Assembly: GCF_964266745.1 (NCBI RefSeq)
Contig: NZ_CAXWGX010000023.1
Span: forward strand, 507,457-571,456
Reading direction: 5' to 3'
Source: Propionicimonas sp020161015
Lineage (GTDB): Bacteria > Actinomycetota > Actinomycetes > Propionibacteriales > Propionibacteriaceae
DNA length: 64,000 bases
This document shows, in pieces, positions 26,410 to 34,126 of this stretch. Below the pieces are notes generated by a model, which searched no databases, was not told the origin of the DNA, and saw only the letters and a list, made by a program, of their open reading frames with translations. Made by a program: the position numbers and the translations under genes. Position 1 is the stretch's first letter, and each line of letters starts with the position of its first letter.

Positions 26410-26481
26410 GCGCGGCCGGGCTGGGCTGGGGGCGCGGACGGGGAGGGCTGGGTGCGCGGCCGGGCTGGGCTGGGGGCGCGG
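26410..26481. repeat. Two direct copies of a 28-bp GC-rich unit
   Basis: GCGCGGCCGGGCTGGG... (28 bases) occurs at 26410-26437 and again identically at 26454-26481, a 44-base period, directly after the palindrome and before the ArsR gene. Simple G/C-rich runs with CTGGG repeats make up most of this 247-base intergenic region. Confidence 0.75.
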
Positions 26482-26545
26482 GCGGGCTGCGGGCGTAGAG
26501 GGCGTCCATCTGTCGGGCGGGCGGCACGGCGCGTCCGAAGTCCTG

Positions 26546-26567
26546 TACTTTTGAAAATCGTCAAGTA
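26546..26567. promoter_or_regulatory. Candidate autoregulatory operator of the ArsR gene
   Basis: TACTT (26546-26550) and AAGTA (26563-26567) flank an AT-rich centre just before the ribosome binding site TAGGAG and ATG 26579. ArsR repressors typically bind such AT-rich inverted repeats in their own promoters. It stands out because both sides are very GC-rich. Confidence 0.45.
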
Positions 26568-26578
26568 TAGGAGTCTGC

Positions 26579-26932
26579 ATGCCGGTACCGCGCCACGAGG
26601 CGAAGGCGGAGCTGTTCCGCACGCTGGGACATCCGGTGCGGATCCGCGTGCTGGAGCTCCTCTGCGAACGTGAGCACGCCGTGCACGAGCTCCTGGCCAA
26701 CATGGACGTGGAGCCGAGCACCCTTTCCCAGCAGCTCGCCGTGCTGCGGCGGGCCGGCATCGTCCGGCAGCAGCGGCTCGGTGGCGAGGTGCGCTACTCG
26801 CTGATGATCCCCTCGGCCGCGGGCCTGCTGGCGGCGGCACGCACGACCCTGGGCGAGCTCCTCGCCGACCAGGCCCAACTGCAGGCGGACCTGGACGAGG
26901 AGGCCGTCGCCGTCGGCGGTGGTGACCGATGA
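26579..26932 (+). CDS. ArsR-family regulator heading the Ehr/hydrogenase-4-like operon (Rv0081-like)
   Basis: A 117-aa winged-helix repressor: LFRTLGHPVRIRVLELL, the recognition helix region VEPSTLSQQLAVLRRAGIV and wing RLGGEVRYSLM. The two helix cysteines used by ArsR for arsenite are absent (one Cys in ELLCERE), so metal sensing of that kind is unlikely. Length, position and the four-base overlap (ATGA) with the next gene match M. tuberculosis Rv0081, a hypoxia-linked autoregulated repressor of the Rv0081-Rv0087 operon. By analogy it should control the six downstream genes through the AT-rich repeat at 26546. Confidence 0.85.
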   Translation: MPVPRHEAKAELFRTLGHPVRIRVLELLCEREHAVHELLANMDVEPSTLSQQLAVLRRAGIVRQQRLGGEVRYSLMIPSAAGLLAAARTTLGELLADQAQLQADLDEEAVAVGGGDR

Positions 26933-27435
26933 GCACGGCCCGCCTCCTGCGCCTGATCACCCGGACCGGACGCGTCGCCGAGCCGCTCGAGCCGCCCGCG
27001 GACGGCGCGTTCGTCGTCCGTGACGGCTTCGACGTGCCCCCCGCATTGCGGGGGAGCGCGCAGGTGCGGCACGTCGACGCGGGCTCCTGCAACGGCTGCG
27101 AGATCGAGGTCGGCGCGGCGTTCGGCCCTGTCTACGACGCCGAGCGCGTGGGGGCGCGGCTGGTGGCCTCCCCCCGGCACGCCGACGTGGTGGCCGTCAC
27201 GGGCGTGGTCACCCAGAACATGGCCGAACCCCTGCGCAACACGGTGGACGCCACCCCCAACCCCCGCGTCGTGGTGTCGATCGGGGACTGCACCCGCGGC
27301 TGCGGGTTGTTCGCCGGCTCCTACGCCGTCGCCGGCTCGGTGGACGACGTCGTCCAGGTGGACGTCCACGTGCCCGGCTGCCCTCCCGACCCGCGCGCCA
27401 TCGTGGCGGCGTTGCGGGCGGTGACCGGGCGGTGA
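26929..27435 (+). CDS. NuoB-like/hydrogenase small subunit-like iron-sulfur protein (Rv0082-like)
   Basis: A 168-aa peripheral subunit binding one [4Fe-4S] cluster, the last cluster before the catalytic pocket in complex I-like enzymes. Cys54 and Cys57 (SCNGCEIEV), Cys121 (GDCTRGCG) and Cys151 (PGCPPDP) supply the four ligands; Cys125 is extra. The proximal cluster is thus intact although the large subunit has lost its Ni-Fe ligands. It overlaps both neighbours by four bases (ATGA, GTGA), which implies coupled translation and fixed stoichiometry with the membrane arm. Confidence 0.87.
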   Translation: MSTARLLRLITRTGRVAEPLEPPADGAFVVRDGFDVPPALRGSAQVRHVDAGSCNGCEIEVGAAFGPVYDAERVGARLVASPRHADVVAVTGVVTQNMAEPLRNTVDATPNPRVVVSIGDCTRGCGLFAGSYAVAGSVDDVVQVDVHVPGCPPDPRAIVAALRAVTGR

Positions 27436-29462
27436 GCGCCCTGCTCGCACCGACTCTCGTGGACGCCGGGCTGCTCGCCCAGCTCGCCGTCGGCGCGCTG
27501 GCCGTTGTGGCCGCCGTCCTCGCCCCGCCGCGCGCGCGGAACCTCGCCGCCGGTGGAGCGCTCGTCGCCACCGGGCTCGCGGGGGCCGTCACCGGCGTGG
27601 CCGCGTTGCTGGGCGTGGAGGCCGGGGGCGTGCCCGTTCCTGTGGCCCTCCCGCTGACCGCGCCGCTGGACGCCCTCGTCCTCGCCCCGGACGCACTGGG
27701 CGGGCTGTTCATGGCCCTGGCCGGCGTCGTCGTCGCGCTGGCCGCGCTCTTCGGCATCGGCTACGCCCACGGCGCGGCGGCGTCGCGCACCGGCTGGACG
27801 GCGTTCGCCGTCTTCGCCGTCGGACTCCAGCTCGTGCCCGCTGCGGCCGACGCGATCAGCTTCCTGCTCGCCTGGGAGCTGATGGCGTTCGGCTCGACCG
27901 TGCTCCTGCTCGCCGACCACGCGGCCCGCGGCCCGGTGCGCCGGGCGACCGTCTGGTACGCGGTGATGACCCACCTCAGCTTCCTGCTCCTGCTGGCCGG
28001 CTTCGGCGTGCTGGTCGCCGCCGGCTCGGGCACCTCCTTCGCGGCGATGCGGACGGCGGGCGTGGCCGGGCCCGCCGCCGACCTCGCCTTCGCCCTGCTG
28101 GTCACCGGGTTCGCCACCAAGGCCGGGCTCGTCCCCGTGCACGTGTGGCTGCCGCGCGCGCACCCTGAGGCACCCAGCCACATGTCGGCCGCCATGAGCG
28201 CTGCCATGGTGAAGATGGGCGTGTACGGGATGCTGCTGCTGACGCTGCGGCTGCTTCCCGCGGGCCCCCGGTGGTGGGCGCTGGTGCTGGTCGCCCTGGG
28301 GGTGGTCTCGGCGCTGTACGGCATCCTCCAGGCGTCCGTGCAGGCCGACCTGAAGAGGCTGCTCGCCTACTCGACCACGGAGAACATCGGCCTGATCACG
28401 ACCGCCGTCGGGGTCGGGCTGCTGCTGCGCGACTCGGGGCAGTCGGCGGTGGCGGACGTGGCGCTGGTCGCCGCGCTGCTGCTGGCCGTCAGCCACGCGG
28501 CGTTCAAGTCGGTGCTGTTCCTCGGGGCCGGCTCGGTCCTGCACGCCACCGGGACGCGCGACCTCGACCTGCTCGGCGGGCTGGCCGCCCGGATGCCGTG
28601 GACGTCCGGCGCGTTCGGTGTGGGCGCGCTCGGCGCCGCCGCGCTGCCCGTCACCTCCGGCTTCGTCGCGGAGTGGGTGCTGCTGCAGGGACTCATTCAC
28701 GTGGACGCGAGGACCGACCGCCTGCTGGCGATCGTGATCCCGGTCACGATGGGCATCGTCGCCCTCACGATCGGCCTCGGCCTGCTCACCTTCGTCAAGG
28801 CGTACGGCATCGGCTTCCTTGCCCGCCCGCGCACGAGCGCCGCGGCCGACGCCCGCGAGAGCGGCGTCGCGATGCGCACGGCGATGGTGGCCGGAGCCGT
28901 GCTCGTGGTCGGTCTGGGACTGGTTCCCGGCCCGCTGTCGCAGGCGCTGGCCGCCGCCGTGGCGGCAACGGGCGTGGCGAGCGTGAACGGGGCAGGACTG
29001 GCGGTCGGGGCCGCGGCGGCCGTGCTCGACCCCGTGGCGCTGACCGTGCTCGCCGCGGCCGTCCTCGTGCCGCTGGTCGCGGTCAACGTGGTGCTCGCCC
29101 GCCGGCACCCCCGGCGCGAGGTGGCGCTGGCATGGGGCTGCGGTGGCGAACGGACGAGCCCGCGGATGGAGTACAACGCCACCAGCTACTCCGAGCCGGT
29201 GGTGCGCGTCTTCCGGGCGTCCCTGCAGGCGAGGAGGGCCGTGGACGTGGTGCACCCCGACAGCGCGCCGATGATCGTGGAGCACATGTCGTTCACGCAG
29301 GAGACGGCTGACGTGGTCGAGAGCCGGCTCTACCTGCCGGCGACGCGGGCCCTGGCCCGGGCCGGCGACCTCGCCCGGCGCGTCCAGAACGGCAGCATCC
29401 ACCGCTACATCGGGATCTCCTTCGCCGCGCTGGTGCTGGTGCTGGTGGTGGTGGCGCTGTGA
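27432..29462 (+). CDS. HyfB/NuoL-like antiporter-type membrane subunit (Rv0083-like)
   Basis: A 676-aa protein with about 16 transmembrane helices. The proton-conducting transporter domain (about residues 120-420) contains WELMAFGSTVLLLADH, FATKAGLVPVHVWLPRAHPE and a lysine/histidine path (LKRLLAYSTTENIG, SHAAFKSVLFLGAG). The C-terminal WGCGGERTSPRMEYNATSYS is characteristic of HyfB/HycC-type subunits, not of NuoL. It probably couples electron transfer in the peripheral arm to ion translocation. The GTG start overlaps the previous stop. Confidence 0.87.
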   Translation: MSALLAPTLVDAGLLAQLAVGALAVVAAVLAPPRARNLAAGGALVATGLAGAVTGVAALLGVEAGGVPVPVALPLTAPLDALVLAPDALGGLFMALAGVVVALAALFGIGYAHGAAASRTGWTAFAVFAVGLQLVPAAADAISFLLAWELMAFGSTVLLLADHAARGPVRRATVWYAVMTHLSFLLLLAGFGVLVAAGSGTSFAAMRTAGVAGPAADLAFALLVTGFATKAGLVPVHVWLPRAHPEAPSHMSAAMSAAMVKMGVYGMLLLTLRLLPAGPRWWALVLVALGVVSALYGILQASVQADLKRLLAYSTTENIGLITTAVGVGLLLRDSGQSAVADVALVAALLLAVSHAAFKSVLFLGAGSVLHATGTRDLDLLGGLAARMPWTSGAFGVGALGAAALPVTSGFVAEWVLLQGLIHVDARTDRLLAIVIPVTMGIVALTIGLGLLTFVKAYGIGFLARPRTSAAADARESGVAMRTAMVAGAVLVVGLGLVPGPLSQALAAAVAATGVASVNGAGLAVGAAAAVLDPVALTVLAAAVLVPLVAVNVVLARRHPRREVALAWGCGGERTSPRMEYNATSYSEPVVRVFRASLQARRAVDVVHPDSAPMIVEHMSFTQETADVVESRLYLPATRALARAGDLARRVQNGSIHRYIGISFAALVLVLVVVAL

Positions 29463-30406
29463 CCCCCGGTTCGTTCGCCGTGATCCTGGTCCACCTCGTG
29501 GTGGCCGTCCTCGTCACGCCCCTGCTGATCGGCGTGATGCGCACCGTCCGCGCACGGCTCGAGGGACGCGTCGGCGCCGGGGTGTGGCAGCCGTGGCGCG
29601 ACCTCATCAAGCTGCTCGCCAAGGAACCGACCCGGGCTCCCGGCTCCACGCCGGTGCTGACCCTCGCGCCGATCGTGCTGATGGCGTCGAGCCTGATGCT
29701 GTGCGCGCTGATCCCGCTGGTGAGCACCGTGGCCCTTGCCAGCGTGCCGGGCGACCTCTTCGTCGTGGTCTCCGTGCTCCTGGTGGGGACGGTGTCGCTC
29801 GCGCTGCTCGGCCTGGAGTCGGGCACGGCGTTCGGCGGCATGGGCTCGAGCAGGCACATGGTGATCGCCGCGATGGTCGAGCCCACCGTGCTGCTGAGCG
29901 TGTACGCACTGAGCGTGCCGGCGGGCACGTCCGACCTCGCGGCGATCGTCCAGGCGCGCGTGGCGGATCCGATCTCGCTGCTGAACCCGGTCAGCCTGCT
30001 GGCGATCTTCGCCCTGGTGGTGGTCGTCATCGCCGAGACCGGACGGCTGCCCGTGGACAACCCGTCCACCCACCTGGAGCTGACCATGGTGCACGAGGCC
30101 ATGATCCTGGAGAGCGGCGGCCGCGACCTCGGCTGGCTCGAACTGGGGTCCTGGCTGCGGCTGACCGCCCTCCTCGGGCTGGTCGCCAACCTCGCCGTCC
30201 CGTGGGGCGTGGCGCCGGACGCGGCCCCGCTCAGCCTGCTGGTGGGCGTCGGCGCGGTGTTCGCCAAGCTCGTCGTGCTCGGCGCGGTCCTGGCCGCGGC
30301 AGAGGTCTTCATCGCCAAGCTCCGGCTCTTCCGCGTCCCGGAGCTGCTGGCGGGATCCTTCGTCCTGGCGTTCCTTTCGGTGAGCGCCTCCTACCTGGTG
30401 TTCTAG
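29459..30406 (+). CDS. HyfC/HycD/NuoH-like membrane subunit (Rv0084-like)
   Basis: A 315-aa protein with about eight transmembrane helices, the membrane anchor that contacts the peripheral arm in complex I and group 4 hydrogenases. WQPWRDLIKLLAKEP near residue 45 and the NuoH-family segment ETGRLPVDNPSTHLELTMVH near residue 195 (acidic quinone-chamber-like loop) are clear. GTG 29459 overlaps the stop of the HyfB-like gene (GTGA). Length matches HycD. Confidence 0.88.
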   Translation: MTPGSFAVILVHLVVAVLVTPLLIGVMRTVRARLEGRVGAGVWQPWRDLIKLLAKEPTRAPGSTPVLTLAPIVLMASSLMLCALIPLVSTVALASVPGDLFVVVSVLLVGTVSLALLGLESGTAFGGMGSSRHMVIAAMVEPTVLLSVYALSVPAGTSDLAAIVQARVADPISLLNPVSLLAIFALVVVVIAETGRLPVDNPSTHLELTMVHEAMILESGGRDLGWLELGSWLRLTALLGLVANLAVPWGVAPDAAPLSLLVGVGAVFAKLVVLGAVLAAAEVFIAKLRLFRVPELLAGSFVLAFLSVSASYLVF

Positions 30407-30418
30407 AGGAGGCCGCCG

Positions 30419-31078
30419 ATGTCCACACAGCTGTATCAGCAACTGCTGGCCACCACCACTGGCCTGCTGCTGCTCACCGCCGTCCTCCAGGTGTGGGGCC
30501 GGACGATCATCCGCGCGATCGGGCTGCTCGTGGTCCAGGGGGTCGCGCTCGCCGGGCTGGTGCTGACCGTCGGCGTCCGGGCGGGGGAGCCGACGGCGCC
30601 GCTCGTCGCGGCCCTCGTGCTCGTGGTGAAGGCGGGGGTGCTGCCCTGGGCGATGGCCCGCGGCGCTCGCCGCGCCGGTGCCACCAGGGACAACGCCGCG
30701 CTGGCGAAGCCGGCCGTCGAGCTCATCGGGGCGGCCGGCCTGACCGTGCTGGCCTACGCCGTCAGCGGGCCGCTGGTGGGCGAGGCTGCCGACCCGGCCC
30801 TGCGCGCCGTCCCGGTCGGCTTCTCGCTGATCCTGCTCGGATTCTGGCAGCTGCTGATCCGGGGGTCGGCGATCACCCAGCTCGTCGGCTTCCTGATGCT
30901 CGACAACGGCATCGCGACGGTCTCGTTCCTGATCTCCGGAGGGCTGCCGCTGGTGGTCGAGCTCGGGGCGACGCTGGACGTCCTCCTCGTGGTCCTGATC
31001 CTCGGGGCCCTGCTGGTGCGGATGCAAGCCGAACAGGGCCACATCGACGTCCCCGAGCTGAGGGAGTTGCACGACTGA
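30419..31078 (+). CDS. HyfE-like (NuoK-related) membrane subunit (Rv0085/HycP-like)
   Basis: A 219-aa protein with about seven transmembrane helices. The second half contains LVGFLMLDNGIATVSFLI, the NuoK-type region with an acidic residue inside a helix, followed by a hydrophobic helix and the soluble tail. HyfE proteins of this length occur only in hydrogenase-4-like and Ehr complexes. GAGGAGG precedes ATG 30419; the stop overlaps the next start by one base (TGATG). Confidence 0.83.
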   Translation: MSTQLYQQLLATTTGLLLLTAVLQVWGRTIIRAIGLLVVQGVALAGLVLTVGVRAGEPTAPLVAALVLVVKAGVLPWAMARGARRAGATRDNAALAKPAVELIGAAGLTVLAYAVSGPLVGEAADPALRAVPVGFSLILLGFWQLLIRGSAITQLVGFLMLDNGIATVSFLISGGLPLVVELGATLDVLLVVLILGALLVRMQAEQGHIDVPELRELHD

Positions 31079-32541
31079 TGGCCGTCCTCATCTGGATTCC
31101 CGTGGTCCTCCCGCTGCTGCTGGGTGCGGCGAGCGCCCTGCGGCGGCGCAGCGGCTGGACGCTGTGGCTGCCGGTCAGCGCCGCCGTGGTCCTGCTCGGC
31201 GTGGGCGTGGCGCTGGTCGCCGTGGTCGGCTCGGCCGGGCCGCTGACGGCGGCGGGCGGTCTGCTGCGCGTCGATGCCCTGAGCGCCTGGATGCTGGCCG
31301 TGGTGGGGGCGGTCGCGGTCGTCGCCCTGTGGGGAGGGATCCCGCACCGGACGCACCAGGGTCGCAACATCGGCACCTTCGCCACGCTGCTGTGCCTCTT
31401 CCTCTCCGCGATGAGCCTCGCCGTGGTCGCCGACAACGTCGGGCTGATGTGGGTGGCGATCGAGCTCACCACCATCACCACCGCCTTCCTGGTGGGCGCG
31501 CGGGGTGGACGCGGCGCGCTGGAGGCGGCCTGGAAGTACGTCGTGCTCGGCTCGGTGGGCGTCGCGATCGCGTTCCTCGGGATCGTCCTGCTGTCGGCGG
31601 CGAGCCACGGCACCGGCGAGCCGTCCCTGTCGTGGACGGTACTGGTCGCCCACGCCGCGGGCCTCGACCCGGCGCTCACCCGGGCCGGTGCCGCCCTGGC
31701 CGTCCTCGGGTTCGCGACGAAGGCGGGCCTCGCACCCACGCACTCCTGGCTGCCGGACGCGCACAGCCAGGCGCCGTCGACGGTCAGCGGGCTGATGTCG
31801 GGCGTGCTGCTCTCGGTGGCCTTCTACGCGGTCCTGCGCGTGCAGGCGATCGCGGACGCCGCCCTGGGGCCGGAGCTGATGCGCGGCCTGCTGAGCGCGG
31901 CAGGGCTGCTGTCGCTGGCGGTGACGGCCGGGCTGGTGATCACCCAGAAGGACTTCAAGCGGCTGCTCGCCTACAGCAGCATCGAGCACATGGGCCTGCT
32001 CGCGCTGGGCGCCGCCGCCGGCGGGCCGTTCGCGATCGCCGCGCTCCTTCTCCACATGCTGGGCCACGGGCTGATCAAGTCGTCGATGTTCGTGCTCGCC
32101 GGGCGGATCCTCGGGTTCGCCGGCAGTCACCACATCGCCGACGTCCGCAACCTGCTGCGGCGCCGGCCCGACCTGGGCGGCCCGTTCCTCCTGGGCGCCG
32201 CCGGGCTGCTCGGGTTCCCGCCGTTCGTCACGTTCTTCACGGAGGTGGCGATCATCGTCGCCGGCTTCCAGCGCGGCCTCGGCTGGCAGATGCTCGTGGC
32301 CTGCGCGCTCCTCCTGGTGGTGTTCGCCGGCATCGTCCGCCACGTGGTGGCGATGACCGTCGGGGCCGAGCCCGACCGCGACGCTGCCCGGACGTCGTCC
32401 GCCCCACCCGACCGTCCCGCCCGGTTCCGGCAGGTGCCGATCGGCATCGCGCTCGCCGCCGCCGCCGTCCTCGGGTTCGCCGCCTGGCCGCTCTCCGGAC
32501 CGCTGCTGGCCGCGGTCGCGGCCCTCGGAGGCGTCCGATGA
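31078..32541 (+). CDS. HyfF/NuoN-like antiporter-type membrane subunit (Rv0086/HycQ-like)
   Basis: A 487-aa protein with 13-14 transmembrane helices and the proton_antipo_M domain. Clear motifs are WVAIELTTITTAFLVGAR (glutamate in helix 5), FATKAGLAPTHSWLPDAHSQ, and ITQKDFKRLLAYSSIEHMG followed by GHGLIKSSMFVLAG. Together with the HyfB-like subunit it gives the complex two antiporter-like modules. It overlaps HyfE by one base and the large subunit gene by four (ATGA). Confidence 0.87.
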   Translation: MAVLIWIPVVLPLLLGAASALRRRSGWTLWLPVSAAVVLLGVGVALVAVVGSAGPLTAAGGLLRVDALSAWMLAVVGAVAVVALWGGIPHRTHQGRNIGTFATLLCLFLSAMSLAVVADNVGLMWVAIELTTITTAFLVGARGGRGALEAAWKYVVLGSVGVAIAFLGIVLLSAASHGTGEPSLSWTVLVAHAAGLDPALTRAGAALAVLGFATKAGLAPTHSWLPDAHSQAPSTVSGLMSGVLLSVAFYAVLRVQAIADAALGPELMRGLLSAAGLLSLAVTAGLVITQKDFKRLLAYSSIEHMGLLALGAAAGGPFAIAALLLHMLGHGLIKSSMFVLAGRILGFAGSHHIADVRNLLRRRPDLGGPFLLGAAGLLGFPPFVTFFTEVAIIVAGFQRGLGWQMLVACALLLVVFAGIVRHVVAMTVGAEPDRDAARTSSAPPDRPARFRQVPIGIALAAAAVLGFAAWPLSGPLLAAVAALGGVR

Positions 32542-34037
32542 GCCGCCTCCATGCCCCGGAGGTGCTGGCGGTCGGCCGGCACGACCTGGTCGCCACCGTC
32601 GCCGCCGTGCTCGACCGCGGTTTCCGCCTCGCCCTGGTGGCCGCGCACGAGGACCGTCCCGTCGGGGGACCGGCGCTCTTCCGGGTCGTCCACGTGCTGC
32701 TCGGAAGGGCGGGGGAGCGCGTCGAGGTGGTCGTCGAGGTGCCGCGCGACGACGCCTGGTTGCCGACCCTCGCCGGCGTCTCCTACACCGCCGGCCGGTT
32801 CGAGCGCGAGATGCGCGACCTCTACGGGATCGTCCCCCGCGAGCACCCCCAGCCGTACCGGCTGGTGAGGCACGGGCACTGGCCGACCGGGTACCACCCG
32901 ATGCTCAGTGACGCCGACGCTGCGCCGGACTTCGGTGGCAGCGCGGGCTTCCCGTTCGACGAGGTGACCGGAAAGGGCGTCTACGAGATCCCGGTGGGTC
33001 CGGTGCACGCCGGGCTGATCGAACCGGGCCACTTTCGGTTCTCCGTGGTCGGGGAGACCATCGTCCGGATGTACCAGCGCCTGTACTTCGTGCACCGCGG
33101 GGTGGAGAAGCTGTTCGAGGGACGGGCGGTGGCGGACGGGCTCCCCCTGGCCGAGCGCATCAGCGGTGACACCGCGGTCGGGCACAGCCTCGCGTACGCG
33201 ATGGCGGTCGAGGACGCCCTCGGCATCGAGGTGCCCGAGCGCGACCGGCTCGTGCGGGCGCTGCTGCTGGAGTGCGAGCGGCTCTACAACCACGTCAACG
33301 ACCTCGGCGCGATCGTCAACGACACCGGCTTCGGCATCGTGAACCAGCACGCCGGGCGCCTGCGCGAGGCCCTGCTGAGGCACAATGCCCGGCTCACCGG
33401 CCACCGGCTCCTCCGCGGGGCGATCCGGATCGGCGGGGCCGACCTGCTCGCCGCGCCCGACGTCGCCCTGGTGGCCTCGGTCGCGGGCGAGGTGGCCGAA
33501 CTGGCCGAGATCTCGACCAGCCACCCGATGGTGGCCAACCGGCTGGACACGACGGCCGTCCTGCCCGCGGCGAGCGCGCGGAGCATGGGCGTGCTGGGGT
33601 ACGTCGCGCGGGCGTCCGGTGTCGAGGTCGATGCGCGGGCCGACCAGCCCTTCGTCGACCTGGGGCCGGGCTTCCGTGTGGTGACGGCCGTCAGCGGTGA
33701 CGTCCGGGCGCGGTTCGACGTGCGCGTCGGCGAGGTCGCCGTGTCGGCCGGACTGGTGGCGGACCTCGCGGCGCGGATCGCCGAGTCCGGGCTGCAGCCG
33801 GCGTCCTCGGGTTCGGCCGGCCCCGGGGCGGGGCTCGGCGTCGTCGAGGCCTGGCGGGGCACGCTGGTGCACCGGGTCGAGGTGGACGCCGCGGGGCACC
33901 TGGCAAGGGCGAAGGTGGTCGACCCGTCGTTCAGCACCTGGCCGGCGCTGGGGGTCGCCCTCGCCGACACGATCGTCCCGGACTTCCCGCTGGCCAACAA
34001 GAGCTTCAACATGTCCTACGCGGGCAACGACCTGTAG
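32538..34037 (+). CDS. HyfG/HycE-like NuoCD fusion subunit lacking NiFe ligands (Rv0087-like)
   Basis: A 499-aa peripheral subunit. Residues about 1-150 are NuoC-like (30 kDa; GRFEREMRDLYGIVPREHPQ) and about 165-499 NuoD/hydrogenase large-subunit-like (HFRFSVVGETI, HRGVEKLFEGR). In true group 4 [NiFe] hydrogenases the first motif reads ERICGIC. Here it is ERISGDT, with Ser209 and Thr212 in place of both cysteines. The C-terminal DPCxxC is DPSFST, with Ser464 and Thr467. All four metal ligands are gone, so H2 chemistry is not expected; an Ehr-type electron-transfer role, possibly with quinone or an unknown donor, fits better. It ends the operon. Confidence 0.87.
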   Translation: MSRLHAPEVLAVGRHDLVATVAAVLDRGFRLALVAAHEDRPVGGPALFRVVHVLLGRAGERVEVVVEVPRDDAWLPTLAGVSYTAGRFEREMRDLYGIVPREHPQPYRLVRHGHWPTGYHPMLSDADAAPDFGGSAGFPFDEVTGKGVYEIPVGPVHAGLIEPGHFRFSVVGETIVRMYQRLYFVHRGVEKLFEGRAVADGLPLAERISGDTAVGHSLAYAMAVEDALGIEVPERDRLVRALLLECERLYNHVNDLGAIVNDTGFGIVNQHAGRLREALLRHNARLTGHRLLRGAIRIGGADLLAAPDVALVASVAGEVAELAEISTSHPMVANRLDTTAVLPAASARSMGVLGYVARASGVEVDARADQPFVDLGPGFRVVTAVSGDVRARFDVRVGEVAVSAGLVADLAARIAESGLQPASSGSAGPGAGLGVVEAWRGTLVHRVEVDAAGHLARAKVVDPSFSTWPALGVALADTIVPDFPLANKSFNMSYAGNDL

Positions 34038-34126
34038 GACGCGGCGTCCCCGGTCATCGCCCAGAGTGCCGGCACCGGCGGGGTGCGGGCGTGCCGGGCG
34101 ACCGGTCCGGCCGCTACCGTGTGGCC

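Noticed and set aside
26410..26481. CRISPR array
   Set aside because: There are only two units, with a 16-base spacer-like gap of simple G-rich sequence, and no cas genes.
32538..34037. Active group 4 NiFe hydrogenase large subunit
   Set aside because: All four cysteine ligands are replaced by Ser, Asp/Thr-type residues.
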